From: Conchocele bisecta
Lineage: Eukaryota; Mollusca; Bivalvia; Lucinida; Thyasiridae
Direction of reading: 5' to 3'
Assembly (NCBI GenBank): GCA_029237695.1
Contig: CM055272.1
Coordinates: forward strand, 10,590,042 to 10,654,041
Length of the DNA stretch: 64,000 nt
The number at the start of each line of letters is the position of its first letter. The stretch's first letter is position 1. Below, in pieces: positions 21,138 to 32,100 of the stretch. Both the position numbers and the translations under genes were made by a program. The notes beneath the pieces are model-generated. The model ran no database searches and was not told where the DNA came from. It was given only the letters and a program-made list of their open reading frames with translations.

Positions 21138-22238
21138 CCGATTGTTTATAACTTGGTTGTGCCTGATTCTTTTACAAATCTAAAAGTTTGTCCATAATAG
21201 ATAACACATAAAAAAACAATGAACCAAGGAATGAAATCTCAAAGTTATGAATTACTGGCTGCCCGAAATTTGTTGGAAGTCTCAGTGATTGAATTTGTGA
21301 AATCCAACGTTGGCAGCCCTCCACCATACTCCAGTTTAGCCAATTTGCTCAGCGTCTTATATCGTGGCAACCCCCATTATCAGTTTACTGTATTTCTTCA
21401 ATAAATACTTTTGTTAGTTTTAATCGAAAACATTAGAAATAAATGAGTGAACCCCATCCAAATGAATATGTTGGTGTTTTCTGCGAGTCTGGTTTAGAGA
21501 GGTTCTACTCTGCTGTCGGCCAATATTCCGAGTTAGTGGCCGCCCCGTTATTGTCGTGTCTCCACCTGTAGCCAACTTTCCTTGTGTCTCTTTTGTATCC
21601 GTATCGAATTCAGCATGGTAGTCCCTGCATTCTGTTATCTATCGCAAGTATTCAGGATATTTTACATACGTTTCCTTTCTGCAACCTCCAGTGTCCAGTT
21701 TTTATCTGGAATGTGATCTATACTAGCACTTACATTGTATATCATTGTGACTTGAATAAACAATGCTGCTATATTTATAAAAACGATAAATGTTTACAGC
21801 ATTTCTGGAAAATATTTCAAAATTGTTGTTAAAAATAAAATATGTCTTCAATAATGTTATTGTCATGGACTTGCCTACACATTGTGATGCTAGAAGTAAG
21901 TTAAAACTTGTGGTGCTCAGTATTGATTTGGGACTACCGGTTTGCAAAAGCCAGCAGCCTCATTTCTCCAGTCAAAATTATATGAAGTTTGGGTGGTTAA
22001 TAAATGTGTGTATGTTCTATTGCATGGCTGATAGTGGAATCAATGTCAATGCATACATTATGTGTGTATTGATGGTGTGCTTGCAAATGAATGGTAAAAT
22101 GTGTCTTAATTTCTTTCACTAGCCCCATTTTGCATCACATGTTGATATCTCCGCCAATACATGTATAGTGTGTGGATTGATGGTGGTCAGGATTGAGTCC
22201 GGTGTTGAATTCCTTCCATCAGCCCGTCAGTTATAATG
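21138..22238. other. Intergenic, no gene recognised
   Basis: AT-rich. A fragment of the CATTTCTCCAGTCA MITE end occurs near 21960. Short open frames have no recognisable domain. Confidence 0.4.
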
Positions 22239-22545
22239 TTATAATTCCAGCACAAAAATATTTACACAATTCCCTAACATTTGATTGGTCCGTAGCAAGT
22301 CTCTGTCCAAAATTTATATTCCAGTAAACTCCATGCCGAACTATTTTCCGTAACCGTCAGGCGCAGTTAAAATAATTATTAAGAAAACCGAAAATAAACA
22401 CATTTTCTTGATGAATTTATTTCAAATGCTGGAATTATAAGGAATGAATGGCCTTTTTGTGGAATTTATCGGGGATATAAACTTGGAAAAGTTTATACCC
22501 CGATAAATTCCACAAAAAGGCCATTCATTCCTATAATAAATTCAA
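22239..22545 (+). mobile_element. MITE with TTATAATTCCAGCAC end and inner foldback
   Basis: Inner arms GAATGAATGGCCTTTTTGTG and complement. Reverse-oriented copy at 38073-38446, whose hairpin is longer (adds a GGGAATACTGGACGAGGCC-type arm). Confidence 0.85.
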
Positions 22546-22889
22546 CCCTCTTATGTAGAGCAAAACCTACCCAGTAATGATAACTGAAGTGCAGGTGTCG
22601 TTATAATATCACTTGAGTGTCTGTGTGAACGTCTTGTCGGGTTCGACATGCGAGCTGTGGAAGGAAAGAACCAGTCCGGTACTAGTGTGAAAAAATACTA
22701 TTTATAATAGATGTTGTTATATTCAGGGAGTAATAAACTTAATGCTTGTGTTTGTGTACCATTGTGAACCAGCTTTATATATGAAGAATACAGAACTGGA
22801 CATCTGTTAATTCAATGTTTTTCTTTGTTGTTTGCCCTGACCAGCTGCCTAGAATAAAGGAGTGTGATCATGTGGTACATGTGGTAGAG

Positions 22890-23325
22890 GTGGGTGGTTG
22901 GTCGGGCGAACGCGATGGTGTAAAACGGTGAGGTTCCTCCTTTTAGGAATCACGATTTACCTGGTTTGGCTCTCGGTAGGTTTTTGTCTTTGGCTCTTTT
23001 TGTTATTGGGTAGTTGAATGAGGTTATTGCCCATTATAAAAGTAGTAAGATTATTACTGATCCTACTGCTTTTGGGAGGGGGCCAAGTGACCTGGCAAGG
23101 ACCTGGCATCAGATCAGGATCATTCGGATTTCAGTGCTGAATATGTAGTTATTTTATTGTAAATATTCAGTTCTGATTTTGGGATTTTCCCCCCATTTGT
23201 ACATGTACTTGAACATGTACATGTACTTGTACAGGTAATATATGGGATTTAGTACTAAACCCATTGATCCGGCCTTAAATGACCTTAGCTGTTGATAGGC
23301 CATTAAACCCCAACAAACAAACAAA
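22890..23325 (+). mobile_element. SINE-like element with CAAACAAAC tail
   Basis: Same family as 12540-12950. Ends GGCCATTAAACCCCAACAAA followed by CAAACAAAC. An ACATGTACATGTAC simple repeat is inside (23197-23236). Confidence 0.75.
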
Positions 23326-23329
23326 CATG

Positions 23330-23612
23330 TGGTAGAGCATTGGATTTCAAAACCAGACATTGTGCATCCAACCCCGGCCTAGGCATGCAAAATACTGCCA
23401 TAGTATATCAGGATGAATTGTGGCCTAGGGCTTAGAACACCTGACTTCCAATCCGGAGGTTGTGGGTCAAACCGCGCCTTAGGCATCAAAAATGCCTTCC
23501 TAGTATTTCCATCCCACTGGTCTGTCGGATGAGACTTTAAACAGTGGTCCCGTCTCTATATGACCCTAGCTGTTGGTGCGACGTTAAATCCATTCATTTT
23601 CATTTTTCCATA
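23330..23612 (+). mobile_element. tRNA-derived SINE (plus a fragment before it)
   Basis: From about 23418: GTGGCCTAGGGCTTAGAACA resembles a Pol III A box region and GGTTGTGGGTCAAACC a B box, then TTTCCATCCCACTGG, GATGAGACTTTAAACAGTGG and a TTTTCATTTTT tail. A head fragment of the same kind lies at 23330-23400. Other copies: 8330-8560 (-) and 25805-26220. Confidence 0.8.
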
Positions 23613-23695
23613 ACTATCGCACTGGTTTTTCGGATGAAATTTGAAAGCGAGGTTCTCAGTTGTTGCAAGGCCATTAAACCCTTGCACCAGTTATT

Positions 23696-25410
23696 AGCTC
23701 ACCTGAGCCAAAGGCTCAAATGAACGATTGTTACTGCTTTTCGTCCATCGTTGTCCGTCGTATGTCCACAATTTCAAACGTCTTCTCCCAAACGGCAGGG
23801 CCAATGCACAGGTGGAAGACTCGGACCTATGACACAAAAAAATGCCTATTACAAAAAATCCCATTACCCCACCCACTTGGTCTCGTACAGTACCATACGC
23901 TAATATAAAGGTGAGAATAAATACTGTACTGTACGAGAACAAGTGGGTGGGGTAATGGGATTTTTTTAATAGGCATTTTTTTTGGTGTCATAGGTCCGAG
24001 TCTTCCACCTGTGGGCCAATGTTGGTCAAACTTCACAGAGATGATATATGGGTGAGGGTATGTCAGATTTGTGATATTAGATGTCGCATAATCCAAGATG
24101 GCTGCCATGGAAAAGTAGGTCAAATTCTTAAAAAATCTTGTGAACCGCCAGACCGATTTTAACGAAACTTGGCAGGAATGATCGATAGAAACACTGTTTC
24201 AGATTTGTTAAAATTGTGGCCCCGGGGTCAAAAATGGGTGGAGCCGAAGGGGTCATATTTTACATTTGACTGAACATGGTCATGCCGTATATCAAATCGA
24301 AGGTATCAACAAGACAATCAATCACTCTGGAGCATATTTTGTAGAAATCAGATGATTACATCATCCAAGATGGCCGACAAAAGGTCATCCATTTATTAGA
24401 TACATGTATTTCAAACATCTTCTTGTGAACCGCCAGAGTGCAACGAAACTTGACAGGAATGATCGACAATCAATGCTCTTAGATTTCTAAAAATGGTGAC
24501 CCAGGGGTAAAAAATGGGCGGGGCCCGGGGGGTCAACTAGGGCTCAAATTTTACATTTGACCAAATATGGTCATGTCATATATTAAATCAAACGTATTGA
24601 GGAGACTATCATTTTGTGTCAACATCGGATGATTAGATCTTCAAAGATGGCCACCAAATGGTCAAAAGGTCATCCTTAAAGTAGAGAATTTAAACGTCTT
24701 CTTCCTCGTGAATCGCTTGGCCAATGTTGGTCAAACTTCACAGGGATGATCTATGGGTGGGGGGCATGTCAGATTAGTAAATTTGGAGGTCGACGCCTAT
24801 TCCAAGATGGCCGCGGAAAAGTGTCCTAAATCAGATGATTATGTCATCCAAGATGGCCGCTGAAAGGTCATCCTTTAATTAGAGAGTTTAAACGTCTTCT
24901 TCTCGTGAATCGCTCGGACAATGTTGGTCCAACTTCACAGGGATGATCTATGGATGGGGACATGTTAGATTTGTAAATTTGGAGATTGTCGCATGGAAAA
25001 GTAGGTAGTCTTGAAAAATCTTACGAAACGCCGGACAGATTTCATGAAACTTGGCAGGAATGATCGATAGCCAAAGCTGTTTCAGATTTGTCAAAATGAT
25101 GACCCCAGGATCAAATATGGGCGTGGTCCGGCAGGTCAATTAGGGGTCAAATTTCACATTTTACCAAATATGTTCATGTTGTTCATCAAATTGAAGGTAT
25201 TAAGGAGAAGCTCTGAAGCAGTTTTTATCGAAATCGGATGATTACGTCATCCAAGATGGCTGCCAAAAAGGTATCTTTTTATTAGGGCTTACAAACAGCA
25301 TTTTCTTACCAACCGCTTGGCCGATGCTGACCAAACTTCATTGTTATTGTCTTTCGGTGAAACAGTTGCAGATTTTTTAAATTGGAGATATTCAATCTTC
25401 AAAGCCTTCA
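23696..25410 (+). repeat. Second copy of the TAGCTCACCTGAGC repeat
   Basis: Begins TTAGCTCACCTGAGCCAAAG; interior units repeat CAAGATGGCCGCC, CACAGGGATGATCTATGG and AACTTGGCAGGAATGATCGA. The right end is less clear than in the copy at 10531-12520. Confidence 0.8.
23807..24013. mobile_element. Foldback MITE with 8-bp target duplication
   Basis: 207 bp; arms begin CACAGGTGGAAGACTCGGAC and extend about 85 bp. GGCCAATG flanks both sides (23799-23806, 24014-24021). The 8-bp duplication fits a hAT-type origin. Inserted in the repeat at 23696-25410. Confidence 0.9.
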
Positions 25411-25626
25411 GCTAACTTTTGTACAGTTACCCATGGTTACCATAAACAGAGGTTTTGCTAAGTAGTCCACAGCTGAGAAAAATGGACATTATGACAGTTA
25501 CGACCATCACAGCCCGTAAATCAGTGCCCATGCTGCTCCCTGTTCAGTCAATGAAGTAACCATACTGTCCTTGGCCTACAGATTGGATCTTGCTCTATGT
25601 GCGACAGTGCATGAGTACCTAGACAT

Positions 25627-25769
25627 GTGTGACCTTGACTGGAGAAATGGGGCTTATGGGATCTGTGTATTTCAGTGAATATCCTGATCAGACTGCAGAA
25701 GCACAGGCTGACATGGATCTACACTGGTCGCATAACCCATAAGCCCCATTTCTCCAGTCACAGCCACAT
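25627..25769. mobile_element. MITE, TGTGACTGGAGAAATGGGGC family
   Basis: Short copy with both inverted ends, inner GATCCTGATCAGACTG-like text deleted in part. Confidence 0.85.
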
Positions 25770-25804
25770 GCAACTATGACAAATGCGACCCAAATGATCT
25801 TGTG

Positions 25805-26220
25805 CTCTAGGTATGGGCCGTGGCCTATGGAATATGGCATTGGACATCAATACCAGAGGTTACGAGTTCAATCATCACCCTAGGCATGAAACATATTATT
25901 TCCATCCCACTGGTATGTAGGATGAGACTAACCCTTTGAACCCGAAAGCTCGCTATATCGGTTTATGCAAACAGTGCAGATCCAGATGAGCCGGCTCGTA
26001 ACGGATCTGCACTGTTTGAAAGTAATTTTCATATTTTTGAGAACAACAAATGCCCCCTTTTCATATGCCCCCTTTTCATACATGGACGAATTTGAAAATC
26101 ATTTTGTGACCATTGGATTGGTCGGAACATTAGCATATCATAGTCCATTCCAGTTCCTTAGGGTTGAAAGGGTTAAACTGTGCTCTCATCTCTATGATCT
26201 TAGCTGTCACATCCTGCTCA
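25805..26220 (+). mobile_element. tRNA-derived SINE split by a MITE
   Basis: SINE blocks GTGGCCTATGG, GAGGTTACGAGTTCAATC and TTTCCATCCCACTGG lie before, and the TTAAACTGTGCTCTCATCTC continuation lies after, an inserted element at 25929-26176. Confidence 0.75.
25929..26176. mobile_element. MITE with AACCCTTTGAACCC ends
   Basis: Ends AACCCTTTGAACCC and GGGTTGAAAGGGTT with TAA on both sides; inner palindrome GATGAGCCGGCTCGTAACGG. A second, more diverged copy at 40867-41068 keeps the GAGACGGCTCGTTACGAGCC palindrome. Confidence 0.8.
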
Positions 26221-26660
26221 TTATAGATTATAAATCCCTCCCCCTACCCCTCCCCACTCACACACACATGGTTAGGTGTCCAGACAGGACAAGTGTGTTT
26301 CACGGGGTACTCCATTTTCCTCCTACATTAAGGACTACCCATATTCTGCCTACCTCGTCCATGCCAAAGAAAGAATTAACACAATATTTGATAGATTGAT
26401 TGCAGTAACAGCAATACCGTATTTAGTCTAATAAATGCCCCTGGCGCTATTCTATCTTGTGAATTAGTTTTGCCATTATAATTGCATAAAAACACAGAAA
26501 TTTTCATTTTGACATGTCAGTTTATTATGTGAAATGAAATAATTTGACTGAACATACAGGATTTGGCCTAATATTAAAGAGGGGGCTACTATTAGAACAA
26601 ATTTGGTAAGTGCTCTCGCACTTGTTTGTAAATGTTATAGTTGAGTTCCCCCAATACTGT
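26221..26660. other. Intergenic, no gene recognised
   Basis: A CACACACA-bearing stretch near 26258 and otherwise AT-rich sequence. Confidence 0.4.
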
Positions 26661-26667
26661 GTGGGAT

Positions 26668-26862
26668 CACAGGTGTTTCTTGTGCGTCTTTGAATGTCAA
26701 TTATTGTTTGTATATACATGAAAATCCTTTCTAAACAATGTACAAAACAATTCAAATGCACCCGGGTGTAATAATATTTGAATTGTTTTGTACATTGTTT
26801 AGAAAGGTGTTTCATGTATATACAAACAATAATTGACCATCCAAGAATCACCTGTGTGTGGG
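26668..26862. repeat. Long hairpin (about 195 bp)
   Basis: Arms of about 85 bp containing CAATTATTGTTTGTATATAC and CTAAACAATGTACAAAACAA with their complements; loop CACCCGGGTG is itself palindromic. Confidence 0.9.
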
Positions 26863-27276
26863 ATGCCGAGGTGATTTACAATGTAGATCCAGAGGAGTCC
26901 TCTATTCATTGCTCGTAAACAATTTCCAACATCACAAAATTGTCTGGATTTTAACCCTTACAATGCTGAAATATTTGACGTCTGCTGTTTATTTTCTATG
27001 TTCCACATCAAAAACTTACATTGACAGCACATTAGATTTTTTTTTAAAAAGCAAAATATAAAACAATTGCCACATTCTACGGGTTAACAAAAACTTACTT
27101 GAAAGCCCGTCTTCTAGATGACATTAGCTGTGAACTTAGCTCGGATGTTAAACCCTTTTACCTGTAACTTGAAAGAGTCCATACTAGAGATGTGTGCACC
27201 ATGATAAGGGTCTATAGTATTTGTTGACAGATTCACAACATCAGTGAGTGGCTATAATGAAACCAGCAGTATTATA

Positions 27277-27819
27277 GTCTGTTTCACGAAAGCTGTCCAA
27301 ATTTTACGGCCATATAAACAATTCAAAAACAATATTTTTTTCGATAGTATTAAATTAAAGGAAAAATTAAAAATGAGCCTTCTTTTTATTTCGTGAAATT
27401 CGGTCAAATATTGGTTTTATTACGAAAAATTGATTTGTCTATGGGAATTTAACATGGGGGAAAAAGTGGTAAGGAAGTGTGGGAGGAGTCAAAAAACGAA
27501 AAAAATTGGAATTGACTCCGAAACCTGACTAGATAGCTTGGATATGATCTAACTAAGAAAACAAAAGTTAAATTTTAAAAATCGGTCCAGTATTTCTAAA
27601 ATTCAAAAAAATTTCCGCATGTTAAATCCCCATAGACATCTTCACTCCGACTCCGTGAAGATGTCTATGGGGATTTAACATGGGGAAATTTTGTTTTCGC
27701 AATAAAATCAATATTTGACCAAATTTCACGAAATAAAAAGAAGGCTCATTCTTAAAAAATATTGTTTTTGAATTGTCTATATAGCCGTAAAATTTGGGCA
27801 GCTTTCGTGAAACAGACAG
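27277..27819. mobile_element. MITE, CTGTCTGTTTCACGAAAGCT family
   Basis: 543 bp with inverted ends of about 110 bp and an inner hairpin CCCCATAGACATCTTCAC. Sister copy 33188-33752. Left end has lost two bases; TA follows the right end. Confidence 0.9.
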
Positions 27820-27856
27820 TAGTTTGGCTTCCATGACTGGCTAACAGTATGCAGCA

Positions 27857-28074
27857 GGGGGCTGTTTCACTCAACTTTGTACGATTAAAATGTTTGTAAG
27901 TGCAAATTTAGGATCGTCTGGAAAGTTCAATTGATGGATTTACATTTACATTTATTTATTAATGTGAATCCATTAATTGTTTACAAGAAAACATTGTTAA
28001 TGTGAAACTTACAGACTATCATAATTTTCCACTTACGAACATTTTAGTCGTATGAAGTTCAGTGAAACGCCCCC
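27857..28074. mobile_element. MITE, GGGGGCCATTTCACT family
   Basis: Second copy of the 20108-20332 element, ends GGGGGCTGTTTCACT and AGTGAAACGCCCCC. Confidence 0.9.
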
Positions 28075-28103
28075 AGAAGAGTACTATATGTGACAGGGCA
28101 GAT

Positions 28104-28858
28104 ATGTGACAGTGGCTGATGAAATTGGGCGTATTGTTTTGCAACCAGTGTAGATCAAGATCAGCCTGTGCACCCACAGTCTGATCAGGATCTGTCATGA
28201 AACACCCGTTATGCTTGTAACAAGCGATATAAATGTAGATCGTTATCAGACTACAGGAGTGGCTATTTGATCACATCTATCACTGATGCGGTCAGCCAAT
28301 CAATTTCCCTCCAGGTCTTATGTGTGTCGTATCACTTTCATAAAATGGACTCCCACACAAAATAACAAGGTTTTCACGTGATAAGTTTCATTATGTCATT
28401 GTGGAGAGGTCAAAAAGAATGTTTTTGTACAAAAGTAAGACAACATCAACATTTACCAATTAAAGCAGTGGAGTTCCCCATTAGACCTCATCACAAGACT
28501 ATTGTAGCACTTTCCAACGAGAATGTGATGGAAAGCGTCTTAAATATATGTAAACGTTTTGTCCACGTTTCCAACATTAAATGGCAAAATCGATTAGTCT
28601 GTTAATTCACAGGCCACTCCTATGCATCCAGAAATTCAACCATTTTATTCGCTAGATGTGTCATGTATGTTGTGGTGAATTGTGTATGATAAATCTGTGA
28701 GTATGTGGCTTCGATGATCACAGATGCAATGAGTACTAATGGTGCTGATGGTGAACTATCATATGCTTCTTTCCATGAGATTCTTAGTCATTTGCAAGTA
28801 AATCTTTGTCAGTTTCAGCAATGCGATGTGCTTAGTGATGACCGGAATATTAGCCACT
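28104..28858. other. Region between SLC49A3-like gene and MITE cluster
   Basis: Starts with a decayed copy (28104-28320) of the TGTGACTGGAGAAATGGGGC MITE; the rest has no recognised feature except the poly(A) signal candidates. Confidence 0.5.
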
Positions 28859-28868
28859 TTATTTATTG
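28859..28868 (-). terminator. Candidate poly(A) signal of the SLC49A3-like gene
   Basis: On the minus strand AATAAATAAA occurs about 125 bases after the stop codon. Another AATAAA lies near 28640. Choice between them is not possible from sequence. Confidence 0.4.
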
Positions 28869-28990
28869 GCAACTGTTGCTAGGAGATTGTCACTATACAA
28901 TTCAGTCTCCCATATTTGGTTATCATCACAAGCAGCTGGAATGTTGTTGGTAATGCAATGTTGGTCATTTTACTTCCATGGCGACCGTTG

Positions 28991-29136
28991 CTAGGATACG
29001 ACTGGAATCATCGTCAATTTCACATCCTTGGCAGCCTTCTGTTCAGCCTCGAGCCGTTTGTACTTGGCGGAGAAACACATCATGAGGATGACTGCGGCCA
29101 CGGACAGCGCCACGTTGAAAATGTACAGGTTCGAGT
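28991..29136 (-). CDS. SLC49A3: SLC49A3-like terminal exon
   Basis: 146 bp: two bases completing a Tyr codon, 47 codons and TAG. Last membrane segment (IFNVALSVAAVILMMCF) followed by the basic, acidic tail AKYKRLEAEQKAAKD. The acceptor is ACATGATTTCAG. The stop codon position gives a normal C-terminus for SLC49A3-type proteins. Confidence 0.87.
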
Positions 29137-32100
29137 CTGAAATCATGTACACAGAACAGATAAATGTAACATTTCTACTCGGTACACAACAGTAGGTTTT
29201 AATGATCGCGTTCTGTTCTTTGGCTGTACGTTGTGACAGCTTAGATGGTTTGTTTTTATATGTCAGGTTGAAAAAACGGGGGTATCCATAGTATATACCG
29301 TATTTAGTATAATCAATAATTTTTGGTTGCTTGCCTATTATTAGTATTCTTGCAGTAATCAAACAGTCAATAGACTGACCAAACACTTATTCACGGATGT
29401 AAACAGACTGACCAATATATAGAGGATCTTATAGCGATGATTTAATATGTTTATTTGAACGATAACATAGCCTCATTGTATCCCCCGGACTTCGTCGGGG
29501 TATACTATGGGTTTGACACTGTGCCGCGTCCGCCGCAGACACTTCTTGTCCGGAGCATAACTCGAACACCCTTTGGAATATTTTCATGAAACTTCACACA
29601 TGCATAGACCACGACCCGAAGGTGTGTCGTGCACAAGAATGACAACTCTTGCATAGCTAATTTTTTAGTTCTCTCCCTTTTTTGTTTCGCACACTCATTT
29701 CTTGTCCGGAGCATAACTCGACCACCCTTTGGAATATTTTCATGAAACTTCACACATGCATAGACCACGACCCGAAGGTGTGTCACGCACAAGAATGACA
29801 ACTCTTGCATAACTAATTTTTTAGTTATCTCCCATTTTTAGCCAGGTTTTTTGAGAAAAAAATCCAGGCTATTGGATTGGCGAAAGCCGGGCGGGCGGGC
29901 GGGCGGGCGGGCGGGCGGCGTCCACAATCAATGTTAAGTTTTCGTGTTTGAGTCCATTTCTTTGTTACTGTACCACCTAGGACCACCAAACTTTCACAGC
30001 TTCATAATCAAGGGGTGCCCACCACATATCACTATCCAACATGTTACTTTTTTTTTAACTTGACCAATTTTTTCCGCGTAGTCGACTTAGCCATTTTCAA
30101 TGTTAAGTTTTCGCGTTTACAAAGTTAAGTTTTCGTGTTTAAGTCCATTTCTTTGGTACTGTACCACCTAGGACCACCAAACTTTCACAGCTTCATAACC
30201 AAGGGGTGCCTACCACATACAACTATCCAACATGTGACATTTTTTTACCTTCACCTATTATTTCTACGTAATTGACTGAGCCATTTTCAACGTTAACTTT
30301 TTAAAGTACGTCTGGTTAAAGTGTTTTGGTTAAAACTTTTTCGTTATACTATATCTCTGCAACTGCTTTGACCATTACCTTGAAACTTCACATGGGTGTT
30401 TATCATCATCCATATTTTCATTCTAACCCCCAACCGTGCGGCCCCTGTGCCCAATGTCAAGGTCAAATTACTTTGAATTTTTTTGTTAAAGTTTTTTCGT
30501 GTACTATATCTCTGCAACTGCTTCACCCATTACCTTGATACTTCACGTGGGTGTTTATCATCATTGTCGCACCCGCTTGCGGAAAGCGCGATATCGTCGG
30601 CATTTTGGCATACGTCCGTCCTTCCGTCCGTGTGTCCGGTTAAAGTTTTTTCGTTAAAGTTTTTCCATCTACTATGTCTATTTTTTTAGTGTCCATGCCT
30701 CGCCCCAAGGCGTGACATGCAGGCCACGGCCATCTAGTCTACAAAAAGTGGGTATAATTATGTTATCCAAGTGTATATGCTTGGAAAAAACCTGGCCTTC
30801 GTGGCTTTGCCTCGTTTCTTGTTGTTTCGCGCACTGATTGAGCATAACTCGACCACCCTTTGGAATATTTTCATGAAACTTCACACATTCATAGACCACG
30901 ACCCGAAGGTGTGTCGTGCACAAGAATGACAACTCTTGCATAGCTAATTATTGAGTTATCTCCTTTTTTTGTTTTCGCGCACTGATTTCCTGTCCGGAGC
31001 ATAACTTGACCACCCTTTGGAATATTTTCATGAAACTTCACACATGCATAGACCACGACCCGAAGGTGTGTCGCGCACAAGAATGACAACTCTTGCATAG
31101 CTAATTTTTTAGTTATCTCCCTTTTTTGTTTTGCGCACTCTACAAACTGGACATTAATGCATGAAGACCCGTTTTCTCGTGTGCTCTGTACACCTTACCT
31201 GTAGAGAGAACAATAGCCTTCTCCAGTTGAACAATAGTGACTGGGAGAACCATTCACCTGTGCATGTGCTAGCATGTGCAAATGTCCAGCAGACCGACCA
31301 CTAACTGACCACACTAAGTTATTACAGGTAATTTATACAGGTAAATTATTTCCGTAAACTGTGTTGACAATATTGTGGCAATATGTGGACCTGTGCAGAT
31401 ATGATATGTAGAAAAATATAGGACTATTAAATTTTAAAAAAATCTGGTCTCCAGTAGCGAGCATTATTTTTTTTTAATTTTTAAACTTTTTTTTAACTTT
31501 TTTTTTCCGTTTTTTTTTTAAATTCTTTTTCAATTTTTGTCTAGTAGCATAATGTCGTAAGTGCTATATACGGACTATTATCATATAATAAAACAATTAT
31601 TGACTAGTGAGTCATAGAATATAATCTGATATTTTATGGCTCACTAGTCAATAATTGTATATGTACGGGCCAGTGAAAATTGCTTTCGGGCCCAGGCTCG
31701 AGGTCAAGGCGGGACAAGGCGAGACATTTGATTCAGCGGAATTCTTGTTATTTTTAATTTTTAAACTTTTTTTTTCCATTTTTTTTTCAAATTCTTTTTC
31801 AATTTTTGTCTAGTAGCATAAGGTCGTAAGTGCTATATACAGACTATTATCATATAATAAAACAATTATTGACTAGTGAGCCATAGAATATAATCTGATA
31901 TTCTATGGCTCACTAGTCAATAATTGTATAATATGTTCGGGTCAGTGAAAATTGCTTTCGGGCCCAGGCTCGAGGTCAAGGCGGGACAAGGCGAGGCATT
32001 TGATTCCGCGAAATTCTTGTTTACTTATCTCCCTTTGTTGTTTCATGCACTGATTTCGTGTCCGGAGTATAACTCGAACACCCTTTGGAATATTTTTTAT